Below, piece after piece: positions 24,877 through 33,346 of a DNA stretch of 64,000 nucleotides. Each line of letters starts with the position of its first letter. The first letter of the stretch is position 1. The notes under the pieces are model-generated. The model searched no databases. It saw nothing but the letters and a program-made list of their open reading frames with translations, and was not told the DNA's origin. Source of the stretch: Candidatus Nitrosotenuis uzonensis (lineage in GTDB: Archaea; Thermoproteota; Nitrososphaeria; Nitrososphaerales; Nitrosopumilaceae); NCBI RefSeq assembly GCF_000723185.1, contig NZ_CBTY010000006.1, positions 62,001 to 126,000 on the forward strand, in the 5' to 3' direction. Both the position numbers and the translations under genes were made by a program.

Positions 24877-24909
24877 ATTATCTGATTGACAGAAAAAATA
24901 AAAGGAAAT

Positions 24910-25401
24910 CTATGACATTCTGACTGACACAGACATCATTTCACGTAACGTAGATCCCTCAGGGGTTGTGACTATGACCTCAAGAGGTAGCGTATCGCCT
25001 ATATTGTGGGCAATTATTGGGGAACCGGAAACATCGACTATTCTGGCCGAAGCACTACCTGTCTGGCCTGGACCCAACGTTGCTGGGAATATGGGCACAG
25101 TGAACGGTTGGAGGCCTACTGTGATCGGATCTGCGTCTATTTGCAGATTCACCACACTTGATGAGAACACCTTGTTTCCTGAATTCTTTATCGTTACTGA
25201 CAACCATTGTTCTCCGTTTGTCTGCTTGAGCACGTTTGCGTTCTCTATGGTCATTGAGCCCTTCAATGATGCCGTATTTGCAGCTGATGCAAACACGGAA
25301 TAACCGCTTATTCCTGCCGCGACTGCAACTCCAATCAAAATGATCGAGGTTACAGCAGGGGAAATTGCACGTCTTTTGCTATAGATTTCTGTCATTGACA
25401 T
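24910..25401 (-). CDS. Archaellin/type IV pilin-like protein
   Basis: 163 residues from ATG 25401. The class III signal is SKRRA-ISPAVTSIILIGVAVAAG (residues 8-30): basic residues, a cleavage site for a FlaK/PibD-type peptidase before ISPAV, then the hydrophobic assembly helix. The body is a beta-sandwich of the FlaF/FlaG/CARDB type (SVTIKNSGNKVFSSSVVNL, GPGQTGSASARIV). The frame stays open 300 bases further upstream, but that part overlaps the divergent platform gene and is not needed. It is a likely subunit of the pilus built by the neighbouring FlaJ/FlaI-like proteins. Confidence 0.72.
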   Translation of the reverse strand: MSMTEIYSKRRAISPAVTSIILIGVAVAAGISGYSVFASAANTASLKGSMTIENANVLKQTNGEQWLSVTIKNSGNKVFSSSVVNLQIDADPITVGLQPFTVPIFPATLGPGQTGSASARIVDVSGSPIIAHNIGDTLPLEVIVTTPEGSTLREMMSVSVRMS

Positions 25402-25459
25402 AAAATATAATACAGCAGTTAAGGCAAAGCGCCTTTTTTTCTCATCCTGCTTTACTAAC

Positions 25460-27346
25460 ATGAAGGCAGTCAAGATCATATTATTTTTCACATTCACGAT
25501 CATGTGGGTGTCAGCCTTTGTCCAGAATACTGTATTGTTTTTCTGCTGCATTGGAGTGCTTATTGTGCTTACGGGACTCACAGTAGACAGAGCGTCAATC
25601 AAACTAAGAATCCAAACTACATTTGCATTTACAAGATCTATTCTGACAAAATATGTAGGCAACGGACAGATGAAGATAAGAGTTAGCGCAAACAACAAAA
25701 TCATTAGTTTTACAAAACCAGTGCTAAAGCATAGATTGTTGTCTCTTATACAAAAAAAACTTGGTCAACAAATAGAGAACAAAATAGCAGTATCAGGACG
25801 AGCTCAAAATCCAAGAATCCTTGCACAAAAAAGTCTCTCGTACGCACTAGTTTCTCTTTTAATATCCGTGCCGTTGTCAGCATTTTTGGGATTTTCTCTC
25901 AGTCCTGCCCTGTTTTTTCTTGTAGCCACGCCTATTATATGGTGCATCTATCCGATACTGAAACTAAGATTTGTTGTATTTGACCGTAGACTTGCAATAG
26001 ATGATGAGCTTGCATTTTTCACACTATATGCTAGCGTTATGCAATCAGTTGGACAATATCTTTACCAGTCAATTGCAGACGTGATAGGCAGAGAAATATT
26101 TCCCGGCATAGAGAAGGAGGCAAAAATGCTGTGGAGAAACATACAGCTTTTTGGAATTGATCAACAAAGTGCGCTTAACATACACGCCATGACTCATCCT
26201 AATCAACATTTTAAGAATCTATTACTCGGATATGTCTCAATCAGCAAGAGTGGAGGAGATCTAGGAGCATATATGGAAGCAAAAGCTGGGGAGTTTTTTC
26301 GTAAAACACTATTCAAACATTCTGCATATCGTTCCAGCGCAAACATAATTGGTGAGTTGATGTTGATTCTTCTTACAATACTTCCGACTCTAATACTGAC
26401 ATCCTCATTTCTTCTTGAAGACGGCTCAATCATGACTATGATGGGACTGTCATTTGTTGTGATTCCAGTGCTCACATTATCTATTATTCTGACTATAAAC
26501 TTCTCTCAACCAAAGCATTATGATGACGTACCGTTTGATCCTCGTTCAGTAATCGCAGGAATAATTACAACAATCATCTTGTTGACAGTAGAATATCCAA
26601 TCTGGTTTGTGATTGGAGCAGGTATGGCTGCAGCCTCTGCATGTAACTTTCTGTTATGTGTTAGACAAATTAGACAAATATCGCTTGCCGACGCTGCACT
26701 CCCTGATTTTTTCAGAGATATTACTGAATATAGTAAAATTGGAATTCCGATTCAGAACGCAATAATAAAGATCTCAGAAGGGCGAACATACAATCGATAT
26801 TTTGATGAACTTCTCAGAAAAATAGCCTCTTCCCTAAAGTATGGACGCGATCTTTCAGACGTGCTTCAATCAACAGCCGTGCGTTCCTGGATTGTAAGGA
26901 CATCATTTTTCATTCTGGGCAAAATCGCAAGTAGCGGCGGCGGCACAGCTCAGATTCTAGAGCAATTAACCGCCTTTTCATCAGACGTGCATCAAACAAA
27001 AAAGGACACTCGGGCAAGTGTCAGCATAATTTCGTATTTTGCTCTGACAAGTCCACTTTTAATGTCCTATACCTCGGGGGAAATGTTAAGAATTTTACAA
27101 AAAATCGATCTCAGAATGAGTCCACTGATGCAGAATTCATTTAGCATTCAGTATGCACTTGTAGGAAGTGAGCTTACTGATATGATTGGACTTCTTATCG
27201 TCATATCGGGAACAAGTTTAGGCCTAGTTGTTTCAAAACTAGTTCATTTTACGGTAAAGCATACGCTACTTCTTCTAGTATCTTTGATAATTTCTATTAT
27301 TTCAGTAGTGATCTACCCACATCTTCCATCACTGATTCAAACGTAG
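25460..27346 (+). CDS. FlaJ/TadC-like pilus platform protein with two T2SSF domains
   Basis: 628 residues. Two cytoplasmic F-domain units are visible: about 185-265 (ELAFFTLYASVMQSVGQYL, FKNLLLGYVSISKSGGDLGAYME) and about 415-515 (LPDFFRDITEYSKIGIPIQNAI, KYGRDLSDVLQ, IASSGGGTAQILEQLTAF), each followed by paired membrane helices. This double layout is that of archaeal FlaJ/ArlJ and fused TadB-TadC. It anchors the secretion ATPase at the membrane. It is divergent from the pilin gene and convergent with the FlaI-like gene, 11 bases apart. Confidence 0.8.
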   Translation: MKAVKIILFFTFTIMWVSAFVQNTVLFFCCIGVLIVLTGLTVDRASIKLRIQTTFAFTRSILTKYVGNGQMKIRVSANNKIISFTKPVLKHRLLSLIQKKLGQQIENKIAVSGRAQNPRILAQKSLSYALVSLLISVPLSAFLGFSLSPALFFLVATPIIWCIYPILKLRFVVFDRRLAIDDELAFFTLYASVMQSVGQYLYQSIADVIGREIFPGIEKEAKMLWRNIQLFGIDQQSALNIHAMTHPNQHFKNLLLGYVSISKSGGDLGAYMEAKAGEFFRKTLFKHSAYRSSANIIGELMLILLTILPTLILTSSFLLEDGSIMTMMGLSFVVIPVLTLSIILTINFSQPKHYDDVPFDPRSVIAGIITTIILLTVEYPIWFVIGAGMAAASACNFLLCVRQIRQISLADAALPDFFRDITEYSKIGIPIQNAIIKISEGRTYNRYFDELLRKIASSLKYGRDLSDVLQSTAVRSWIVRTSFFILGKIASSGGGTAQILEQLTAFSSDVHQTKKDTRASVSIISYFALTSPLLMSYTSGEMLRILQKIDLRMSPLMQNSFSIQYALVGSELTDMIGLLIVISGTSLGLVVSKLVHFTVKHTLLLLVSLIISIISVVIYPHLPSLIQT

Positions 27347-27357
27347 ATGTAATCATG

Positions 27358-28827
27358 TTATTTGGAATAGTATTGTGATATGTCAAGACAGGCATTGTTA
27401 TTTGATGTCTGAGCATGTTTGAGCCTTGTTAAAAATGAGATCCTACTCTGTAGGTCTTCCTCCGGTTCTACGTTCAAAATCTTGGCTGCATCGTAAACCT
27501 TGACACTCTTCTCAAGCAGATGCGCAATATTTCTGGTATCATACAAACCAGTTTTCCTATCGTATGAAAAAATCTCGTTAAATGATATGGAGTTGCTCTT
27601 GGAAAGTACCTCCTTTATACTTATTACCTTCCTTACAAAATTTCCATTCTGATCTCTCAGTCTTGTCATGTGTAGTATATACCAGAGTAACATGTGCTGT
27701 CCTGTCTTGATGTTTATCGGCTCAGAAGACAGCCGGTTCAGAGCTGATTCGGCTCCAGATGCATGAAATGAAGTCAATCCGCCATGTCCTGTAGCAGCAC
27801 TCTGGAACAAATACTGGGCTTCCTGGCCCCTGACTTCGCCGACAACCTCAAAATCTGGCCGCATTCTAAGTGATGCCTTGATCAAATCCATTATTGTAAT
27901 ATCAAAATTTGACCTAGTGATCATGGGGGACGATCTCGTAACAAGTCTGACCCAGCGGTAATGCGGAATCTTTAACTCTGGCGTTTCCTCTATTGTGACA
28001 ATCTTCCAGCGTGGGTTTGACATACCGATGAGTGCATTGATAAGAGTGGTCTTACCAGAACCCGTCTCACCAATCACAAGACCGAACGATTTGGCATCAA
28101 TTAACATCCAAAGATAGGCTGTAATCAGCTCATCAAGAGCTTCCATTCGCAGAAGATGTGCTATGGTCAGTGGCGCTCGCGTAAATTTTCTAATATCAAT
28201 TGTAGGACCAGGTAAGGAGATTTCATTTCCATAAGTTACAGTTATCCTGTCTCCATCCTTTGTCATTGCGTTCATTATGGGCATAGCCGTAGTGACAGAA
28301 TTTCCAGATTTTTGTACCAATCTCTGTATGAACGAATTCATAAGATCAAAACTTCCGAACTGGAAATTTGTGTTCAATATGTTAAACTCTGTATGCTTGC
28401 GGTGAACCAAACCTACATTTCTGTCAAATCGTTCAACGGTGATTTCTTCGACATTTTCATCCCTCATTAAAACATCTAGAATACCATACCCTAGTATGTC
28501 ACGAACAAGATAGTATCTAAGACTCTGAAAGTGTTCTGATAGAAGGCCTGTTACTGCTTGTTGTTCTGCTTCTTTCCAGATGTGGTCTTCGACATATTTG
28601 ATGGGATCATCGGTACCATCCAGCGGCTCTAGAGAATGATAAAGATATTCCATAATCTGAGAATACATGGAATGAACATCCTTGGTAAGAGGAGGCTCAA
28701 TTATCAGGTATTGTCCGTCTTGAGTGATGTAAATCTGGCAGCCATTGACCTTGTAGGAATCAATTATCTGTAAGCTAGACAGCTCCGCATGATGGTTTAT
28801 TATCTCAAAGCTGAACCTCCTATTCAT
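27358..28827 (-). CDS. FlaI/TadA/VirB11-like secretion ATPase
   Basis: 489 residues. N-terminal domain to about 200 with DILGYGILDVLMRDENVEEITVE, typical of TadA/FlaI; then GDRITVTYG, Walker A GETGSGKTT (about 270), Asp box VTIEETPELKIP, Walker B/MRPDFEVVGEVRGQEA and His box GHGGLTSFHA. Powers pilin assembly or DNA transport with the FlaJ-like protein. Box A CTTTTATG (about 28847) fits a leaderless ATG at 28827. No FlaH or other archaellum accessory gene is nearby, so this is not a complete archaellum locus. Confidence 0.88.
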   Translation of the reverse strand: MNRRFSFEIINHHAELSSLQIIDSYKVNGCQIYITQDGQYLIIEPPLTKDVHSMYSQIMEYLYHSLEPLDGTDDPIKYVEDHIWKEAEQQAVTGLLSEHFQSLRYYLVRDILGYGILDVLMRDENVEEITVERFDRNVGLVHRKHTEFNILNTNFQFGSFDLMNSFIQRLVQKSGNSVTTAMPIMNAMTKDGDRITVTYGNEISLPGPTIDIRKFTRAPLTIAHLLRMEALDELITAYLWMLIDAKSFGLVIGETGSGKTTLINALIGMSNPRWKIVTIEETPELKIPHYRWVRLVTRSSPMITRSNFDITIMDLIKASLRMRPDFEVVGEVRGQEAQYLFQSAATGHGGLTSFHASGAESALNRLSSEPINIKTGQHMLLWYILHMTRLRDQNGNFVRKVISIKEVLSKSNSISFNEIFSYDRKTGLYDTRNIAHLLEKSVKVYDAAKILNVEPEEDLQSRISFLTRLKHAQTSNNNACLDISQYYSK

Positions 28828-28984
28828 GCAGTCTATACATATTGTTCATAAAAGACGTCACAGCAGAATGCGACCTGATTATGGATGTAAGGCGTCGTTA
28901 AAATCCAAAACAATCTAGTTCTTCTAACTACAAACAAAATTCCAGCAGTATCATCGCCTTAATTGCTGTGTTTGTTTTGTAGCG

Positions 28985-30793
28985 ATGAATTTGCAAAAAA
29001 AGACAAATCAAAAACTAGAATTTGTCTATGAAATCAAGCCTACAAACTTTAGCACTCTACCTGACGATAAAAAAATTGTTGCACTAGGCAGGTTTTTCAA
29101 CATAATCTCATCTATTCAAAAACCGGTCCGAATATTGATGATAAAAGAACCTCTGACACTGGAAATGGGAACAGATATGAGGACACTACAAATTCCAAGA
29201 ACCTACCTTGTATCAGAGGAACCACTGGAACAGTTTCTGCAACAAACAGGATTAGAGTATTCTGTGGCTACGAACAAACCTAAATGGGACATACAGGAAG
29301 AACGGCTATCTTTTCTAAAATTAAAAGACGGTAGTCTGGCAAAATGCTATACATTGTATGGGATTCCTGCCACACTTTCAGCAGCATGGGCTCATCAGCT
29401 ACTCGCATACGTAGACTTGGTGTCAATAAGAATGAGGCCAATTGAGAATCATAGGGCAATATCATCAATTAACAGAATCGTGGGATTGATAACCGCGAGC
29501 ACGGCAAAAAACCCAGCTGCGCACTATAAATATGAAAAGGGAATGGATCTGCTGCAAGCACTCGCAAGGCAAGAGACAAGATTATTCAAATGCTCGCTTG
29601 TAATAATGATACGAGCGCAGCATTCATTTGCATTGAAACTGGCCGACAAGAACTTCAAAAATGCCACAAGATCAACCTTGTCATCATTTGAAGCTACACC
29701 GACAATGCAGATGGGAATGCTTGAGAATGGGATTGGAAAGCAGCTCTACTTTGAGCTTGGCTCTTGCGCCATATTCTATCCCTTTGTCTCAGCTGACATG
29801 ATTGAGATACCGAACGGTGTTGCTCTTGGAATAAACATGAACACACTTGCCCCAGTCATCTTTGACTACTCACAAAGGGACAACTACAATATACTGCTGC
29901 TCGCAACCTCAGGTGCAGGTAAATCCGTTACGGCAAAAACAATACTTGCCCGACTGATAAAAAAATATCCAACATCTCACGTCTTTGTGGTCGATCCTAA
30001 TGGTGAGTATGAAATAGTGGCAGACTTTCTTCAAATACAAGTAATCAGGGCCACCGAAGAGAAAGAACTTGGCCTTGATCCATTCAATCTTTTCAAACCT
30101 GATGATGCGGCGGAAATAATTGGTGATATATCAAAGGCAGATAATGTAGTGAGAAAGGAATTTCGAGCCAAAGCTCAGGGATGTAAATCGATAATAGACC
30201 TGTACGAGAAAGTTGACAAGCTGGCGCAAAGCTATCTTAAGGATCTGGTGACTGGCTCCCTTCACGAAGTTCTCAGTGGAGAGTCCAAGCTTGAGGACAG
30301 AGCAGTGATCTCGCTACGTGGCACTTCTGGAGAGGAAAGAATTTCCATGTTGTTGCTTTTAGCTCTTGGCAAGATCTGGAAAAAGATAAACTCGTTACCT
30401 GTAGCAGTGCCAAAAATACTACTAATTGACGAGGGTTGGATGTTGTTTAACATGTCAAGCGCTGGCAAGTTTCTAGATATGATAGCACGCATGGGTAGAA
30501 AGTTTAACGTAATTTTCATATTTATCACGCAAAGACCGGAAGATGTCATCGAAAACCAGTATGGCAGGGCCATCGCGGAAAATGCTGCTACAAAAATATT
30601 CCTGCAAAATACGGAACAGGCATCGGAGAAGATCAAAAAGGCAATGGATTTGTCCGAGCAAGAAGCTGACATGCTAAAAACGCTCTCAAGAGGACAGTGT
30701 CTTTTTTTAACAAAAGATTATCGCCTTAGAGTCCAGATAACGCCATCAGACGACGAGCTTAAAGTGTTTTCAACTACACCTATGGACAAGTGA
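28985..30793 (+). CDS. VirB4/TraC/CedB-like conjugation ATPase
   Basis: 602 residues. N-terminal ~270 residues include ALKLADKNF and EATPTMQMG as in VirB4/TraC proteins; the ATPase domain has Walker A ATSGAGKSVTAK (about 307-318), VFVVDPNGEYE, Walker B KILLIDEGWML, ITQRPEDV sensor and Arg-finger region, and a C-terminal SRGQCLFLTKDYR segment. A hexameric motor for a type IV secretion-like channel; in Crenarchaea the related CedB energises DNA import. A box A GCCTTAATTG (about 28951-28960) places the leaderless ATG. Together with the VirB6-, VirB2- and PrgI-like genes it defines a transfer apparatus. Confidence 0.83.
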   Translation: MNLQKKTNQKLEFVYEIKPTNFSTLPDDKKIVALGRFFNIISSIQKPVRILMIKEPLTLEMGTDMRTLQIPRTYLVSEEPLEQFLQQTGLEYSVATNKPKWDIQEERLSFLKLKDGSLAKCYTLYGIPATLSAAWAHQLLAYVDLVSIRMRPIENHRAISSINRIVGLITASTAKNPAAHYKYEKGMDLLQALARQETRLFKCSLVIMIRAQHSFALKLADKNFKNATRSTLSSFEATPTMQMGMLENGIGKQLYFELGSCAIFYPFVSADMIEIPNGVALGINMNTLAPVIFDYSQRDNYNILLLATSGAGKSVTAKTILARLIKKYPTSHVFVVDPNGEYEIVADFLQIQVIRATEEKELGLDPFNLFKPDDAAEIIGDISKADNVVRKEFRAKAQGCKSIIDLYEKVDKLAQSYLKDLVTGSLHEVLSGESKLEDRAVISLRGTSGEERISMLLLLALGKIWKKINSLPVAVPKILLIDEGWMLFNMSSAGKFLDMIARMGRKFNVIFIFITQRPEDVIENQYGRAIAENAATKIFLQNTEQASEKIKKAMDLSEQEADMLKTLSRGQCLFLTKDYRLRVQITPSDDELKVFSTTPMDK

Positions 30794-30814
30794 GTGTATT
30801 TGGCTGAACAATCG

Positions 30815-30822
30815 TTTTATAT
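30815..30822 (+). promoter_or_regulatory. Box A of the riboflavin operon
   Basis: TTTTATAT, centred 26 bases before TTG 30844. It selects the second of two adjacent TTG codons so that the protein begins MFTGIVEG. Confidence 0.5.
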
Positions 30823-30843
30823 CGTTGTCACGCCACCTGATTG

Positions 30844-31434
30844 TTGTTCACTGGTATAGTTGAGGGAACTGGTAGGATACTTGGTATAAAAAAAAATACC
30901 GACCGCAGAAGTGCAGTAAAGCTGACAGTAGATCTTGGTAGAAATGCAAAAGGACTAAAAATAGGACAAAGCGTTGCCATAAACGGCGTATGCCTTACTG
31001 TGACGGGAATCTCAAAATCAAAATGCGATTTTGAGATGATTGATGAGACAACAAAAAAAACCGATCTTGGAAACCTAAAGGTTGGGGGTATAGTGAATAT
31101 TGAGCGCAGCTTGAAAGTGGGAGACAGGATGGAAGGACACTTTGTCCTGGGCCACGTGGATGGAGTTGGAACTATAACAAAAATAGAGAAAAGACCAAAG
31201 GAAATAAAGATCTGGTTTGAGATCCCAAAACACCTAAGCCGGTTCATTGTACAAAAAGGCTCAATAGCAATTGATGGAATCAGCCTCACCGTGGTTGATG
31301 TGAAAAAAAATCTTGCATCGGTATGTCTTATCCCACATACTGTGGAGGTAACTAACTTTCAGATACGAAAGATAGGCGACAAAGTTAATATTGAAACCGA
31401 CATCCTTGGCAAATATCTTCTAAAACAGGAATAA
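30844..31434 (+). CDS. ribE: Riboflavin synthase, bacterial-type (alpha chain)
   Basis: Dismutates two 6,7-dimethyl-8-ribityllumazine molecules to riboflavin. 196 residues in two lumazine-binding barrels: MFTGIVEGTGRI at the start and MEGHFVLGHVDGVGTI at about residue 95, each with the conserved substrate-binding loop (AINGVCLTV; AIDGISLTV). Many archaea use an unrelated RibC-type synthase, so this bacterial-type enzyme is noteworthy. First gene of the riboflavin operon; leaderless TTG start. Confidence 0.88.
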   Translation: MFTGIVEGTGRILGIKKNTDRRSAVKLTVDLGRNAKGLKIGQSVAINGVCLTVTGISKSKCDFEMIDETTKKTDLGNLKVGGIVNIERSLKVGDRMEGHFVLGHVDGVGTITKIEKRPKEIKIWFEIPKHLSRFIVQKGSIAIDGISLTVVDVKKNLASVCLIPHTVEVTNFQIRKIGDKVNIETDILGKYLLKQE

Positions 31435-31476
31435 TTTACTACCAAAATAGTGGTAATTACTAATTTTCTAGTAAAC

Positions 31477-31484
31477 CTTATAAT
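31477..31484 (+). promoter_or_regulatory. Internal box A before the DHBP synthase gene
   Basis: CTTATAAT centred 27 bases before ATG 31508, suggesting a second promoter inside the riboflavin operon and supporting that start. Confidence 0.45.
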
Positions 31485-31507
31485 TGCGCGCAAACCGAGT
31501 TTATCAT

Positions 31508-32182
31508 ATGAGCATCGATGATGCAATAACCTCGCTAAGGCAGGGTGAATTCATCTTACTATATGACTCGGGAGGGAGGGAAAACGAGGTGGATATGGTG
31601 GTGGCTGCTCAATTCGTAACGCCAGAACACATATCAAGAATGAGGCAGAATGCGGGTGGTCTTATCTGTCTTGCAATAAACGATTCTTTTGCACAAAAGC
31701 TAAATCTGCGGTACATGCATGATATACTATCCCGCTCATCGGACATCGATACTGACTCCAAGCAGATGATAATGGGAACTGCACCATACGGAGATCATCC
31801 GACGTTTTCGATATCTATTAATCACAAAAAGACGTTCACCGGAATAACTGATCTTGACAGGGCACTTACAATAAAAGAACTTGCCAAGTTGTACAATTCA
31901 AACGAGCCCAAAAAAGAGTTTACATCTACTTTCAAAACGCCGGGACATGTTCCATTATTGCTTGCATCAAACGGGCTTTTGGCAAGCAGACAAGGACACA
32001 CTGAAATGTCAGTATATCTGGCAGAAATATCCAAGCTCATACCGGTAACTGCAATTTGTGAGATGATGGATTCTCAAACATACTCTGCACTTACAGTTGA
32101 CAAGGCCCGTAAGTTTGCCAAGGAAAATGCAATTCCATTTATAGATGGCAAGGAATTGTTAGAGTTCTCAAAGGTGCACTAG
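31508..32182 (+). CDS. ribB: 3,4-dihydroxy-2-butanone-4-phosphate synthase
   Basis: Converts ribulose 5-phosphate to 3,4-dihydroxy-2-butanone 4-phosphate, the four-carbon precursor of lumazine. 224 residues; DSGGRENEVDMVVAA (near 25-40) is the acidic metal/substrate loop, NAGGLICLAI, GITDLDRALTI and TPGHVPLL (RT/K-PGHVFPL-type) complete the active site, with GHTEMSVYLAE at the C-terminal part. An upstream start would add eight residues, but the internal box A points to ATG 31508. Confidence 0.9.
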   Translation: MSIDDAITSLRQGEFILLYDSGGRENEVDMVVAAQFVTPEHISRMRQNAGGLICLAINDSFAQKLNLRYMHDILSRSSDIDTDSKQMIMGTAPYGDHPTFSISINHKKTFTGITDLDRALTIKELAKLYNSNEPKKEFTSTFKTPGHVPLLLASNGLLASRQGHTEMSVYLAEISKLIPVTAICEMMDSQTYSALTVDKARKFAKENAIPFIDGKELLEFSKVH

Positions 32183-32183
32183 C

Positions 32184-32597
32184 ATGAATGTTGCAATAGT
32201 CACGGCGGAATTCAATGAAGAGATAACATCCCGAATGCTTGAGGTCGCATCTGAGAAGGCAAAATCGCTAAATCTTAACATCAAATATTCCTGCAAGGTG
32301 CCAGGCGCCTATGATATGCCAATAGTGGTGGATGCGTTACTGCAAAGAAAGGATGTTGACGGGGTCATCACGCTTGGCGCAATAATAAAGGGACAGACAA
32401 AGCACGACGAGGTAATTGCTCAATCGACTGCAAGGTCGCTCACAGAACTTTCAGTAAAATATCAAAAACCAGTATCGCTTGGAATATCCGGCCCTGGAAT
32501 GCAGGAACGACACGCATATGCCAGAATACGCCCAGTTGCTGAAAGGGCGGTGGAGGCCGTACTAAAACTATCAAAAGAGCTTGAAAAAATACGATGA
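32184..32597 (+). CDS. ribH: 6,7-dimethyl-8-ribityllumazine synthase
   Basis: Condenses the pyrimidine and four-carbon precursors to lumazine. 137 residues with AEFNEE (N-terminal substrate contact), VPGAYDMPIVV, ITLGAIIKGQTKHDEVI (phosphate and catalytic His) and a C-terminal helix with RAVEAVLKL. ATG one base after the preceding stop; its end overlaps the next gene by four bases. Confidence 0.92.
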   Translation: MNVAIVTAEFNEEITSRMLEVASEKAKSLNLNIKYSCKVPGAYDMPIVVDALLQRKDVDGVITLGAIIKGQTKHDEVIAQSTARSLTELSVKYQKPVSLGISGPGMQERHAYARIRPVAERAVEAVLKLSKELEKIR

Positions 32598-33346
32598 TCC
32601 AGATAACTATAATCAAGATAACCGAATACGGACCGTGGACGCTCACACTAGGCAGCGACAGGGAACATGAACTACAAATGCTGCAAGCAGAACTTTACAA
32701 GGAAATCCAAAAGCTGTTCTCTGAGAAAAACTGCATCGTATTCTCAAACAGATTTGACGAATTCTTTGTAGTTACAAACGGACTTTCCTTGCAGGATCAC
32801 ATCGAAATACAAAAAAAGATGCAGCAGGTATCCAGTCTTAAGCTAGCAATGTCAATAGGATATGCTGAGACACCTTTTGAGGCCAATCTTAAAGCATACG
32901 AGGGAAAAAAGACGCCCGTGATCTTGGACAGTAACCACACAATATACGGATTTATCAACGGCAAGTCGGACTTTGTCACAATAATGCATCTTGATGTGGA
33001 GAACCTGACGATGAGACGTAAGATAGAGTCCCCATATGAGATATCGTCAATCATTTTCAAGCTGTACTCTAGAATGTCAGAGTTTTTTCTGCAGAAAAAA
33101 TCACTTACCTTCTTTATGGGAGGCGATAACTTTATGGTAGTCTCGGCAGGAAAACATAAGGAAAACGCAAAAGAGTTTTTAGATATTGCAAAAAAGGAAT
33201 TTGGAATCACGCTCAACTGCGGGATAGGAACAGGCAGAACTGCAAGAGAGGCAGTAAAGCTTGCAACAAACTCGCTTGACACAATACGCAAAATAAGGGA
33301 CTCTGAGAAGCCTAAACCGGAAATTTACGAAATGTCATGCTTTTAA
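32594..33346 (+). CDS. arfA: GTP cyclohydrolase III
   Basis: Archaeal first step of riboflavin (and deazaflavin) synthesis: opens GTP to a formamidopyrimidine nucleotide (FAPy). 250 residues in two palm-like halves: VFSNRFDEFFVV (about 50-61) and TFFMGGDNFMVVS (about 172-184) hold the metal-binding acidic residues related to GGDEF-type folds; NCGIGTGRTAREAV follows. Overlaps both neighbours, so it is translated with the operon. Its product needs deformylation, for which the next gene is a candidate. Confidence 0.88.
   Translation: MIQITIIKITEYGPWTLTLGSDREHELQMLQAELYKEIQKLFSEKNCIVFSNRFDEFFVVTNGLSLQDHIEIQKKMQQVSSLKLAMSIGYAETPFEANLKAYEGKKTPVILDSNHTIYGFINGKSDFVTIMHLDVENLTMRRKIESPYEISSIIFKLYSRMSEFFLQKKSLTFFMGGDNFMVVSAGKHKENAKEFLDIAKKEFGITLNCGIGTGRTAREAVKLATNSLDTIRKIRDSEKPKPEIYEMSCF

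Noticed and set aside
25402-25704. N-terminal extension of the pilin frame
   Set aside because: It overlaps the divergent FlaJ-like gene, lacks pilin features and would put the class III signal at residue 115 of the protein; the signal must be near the start.
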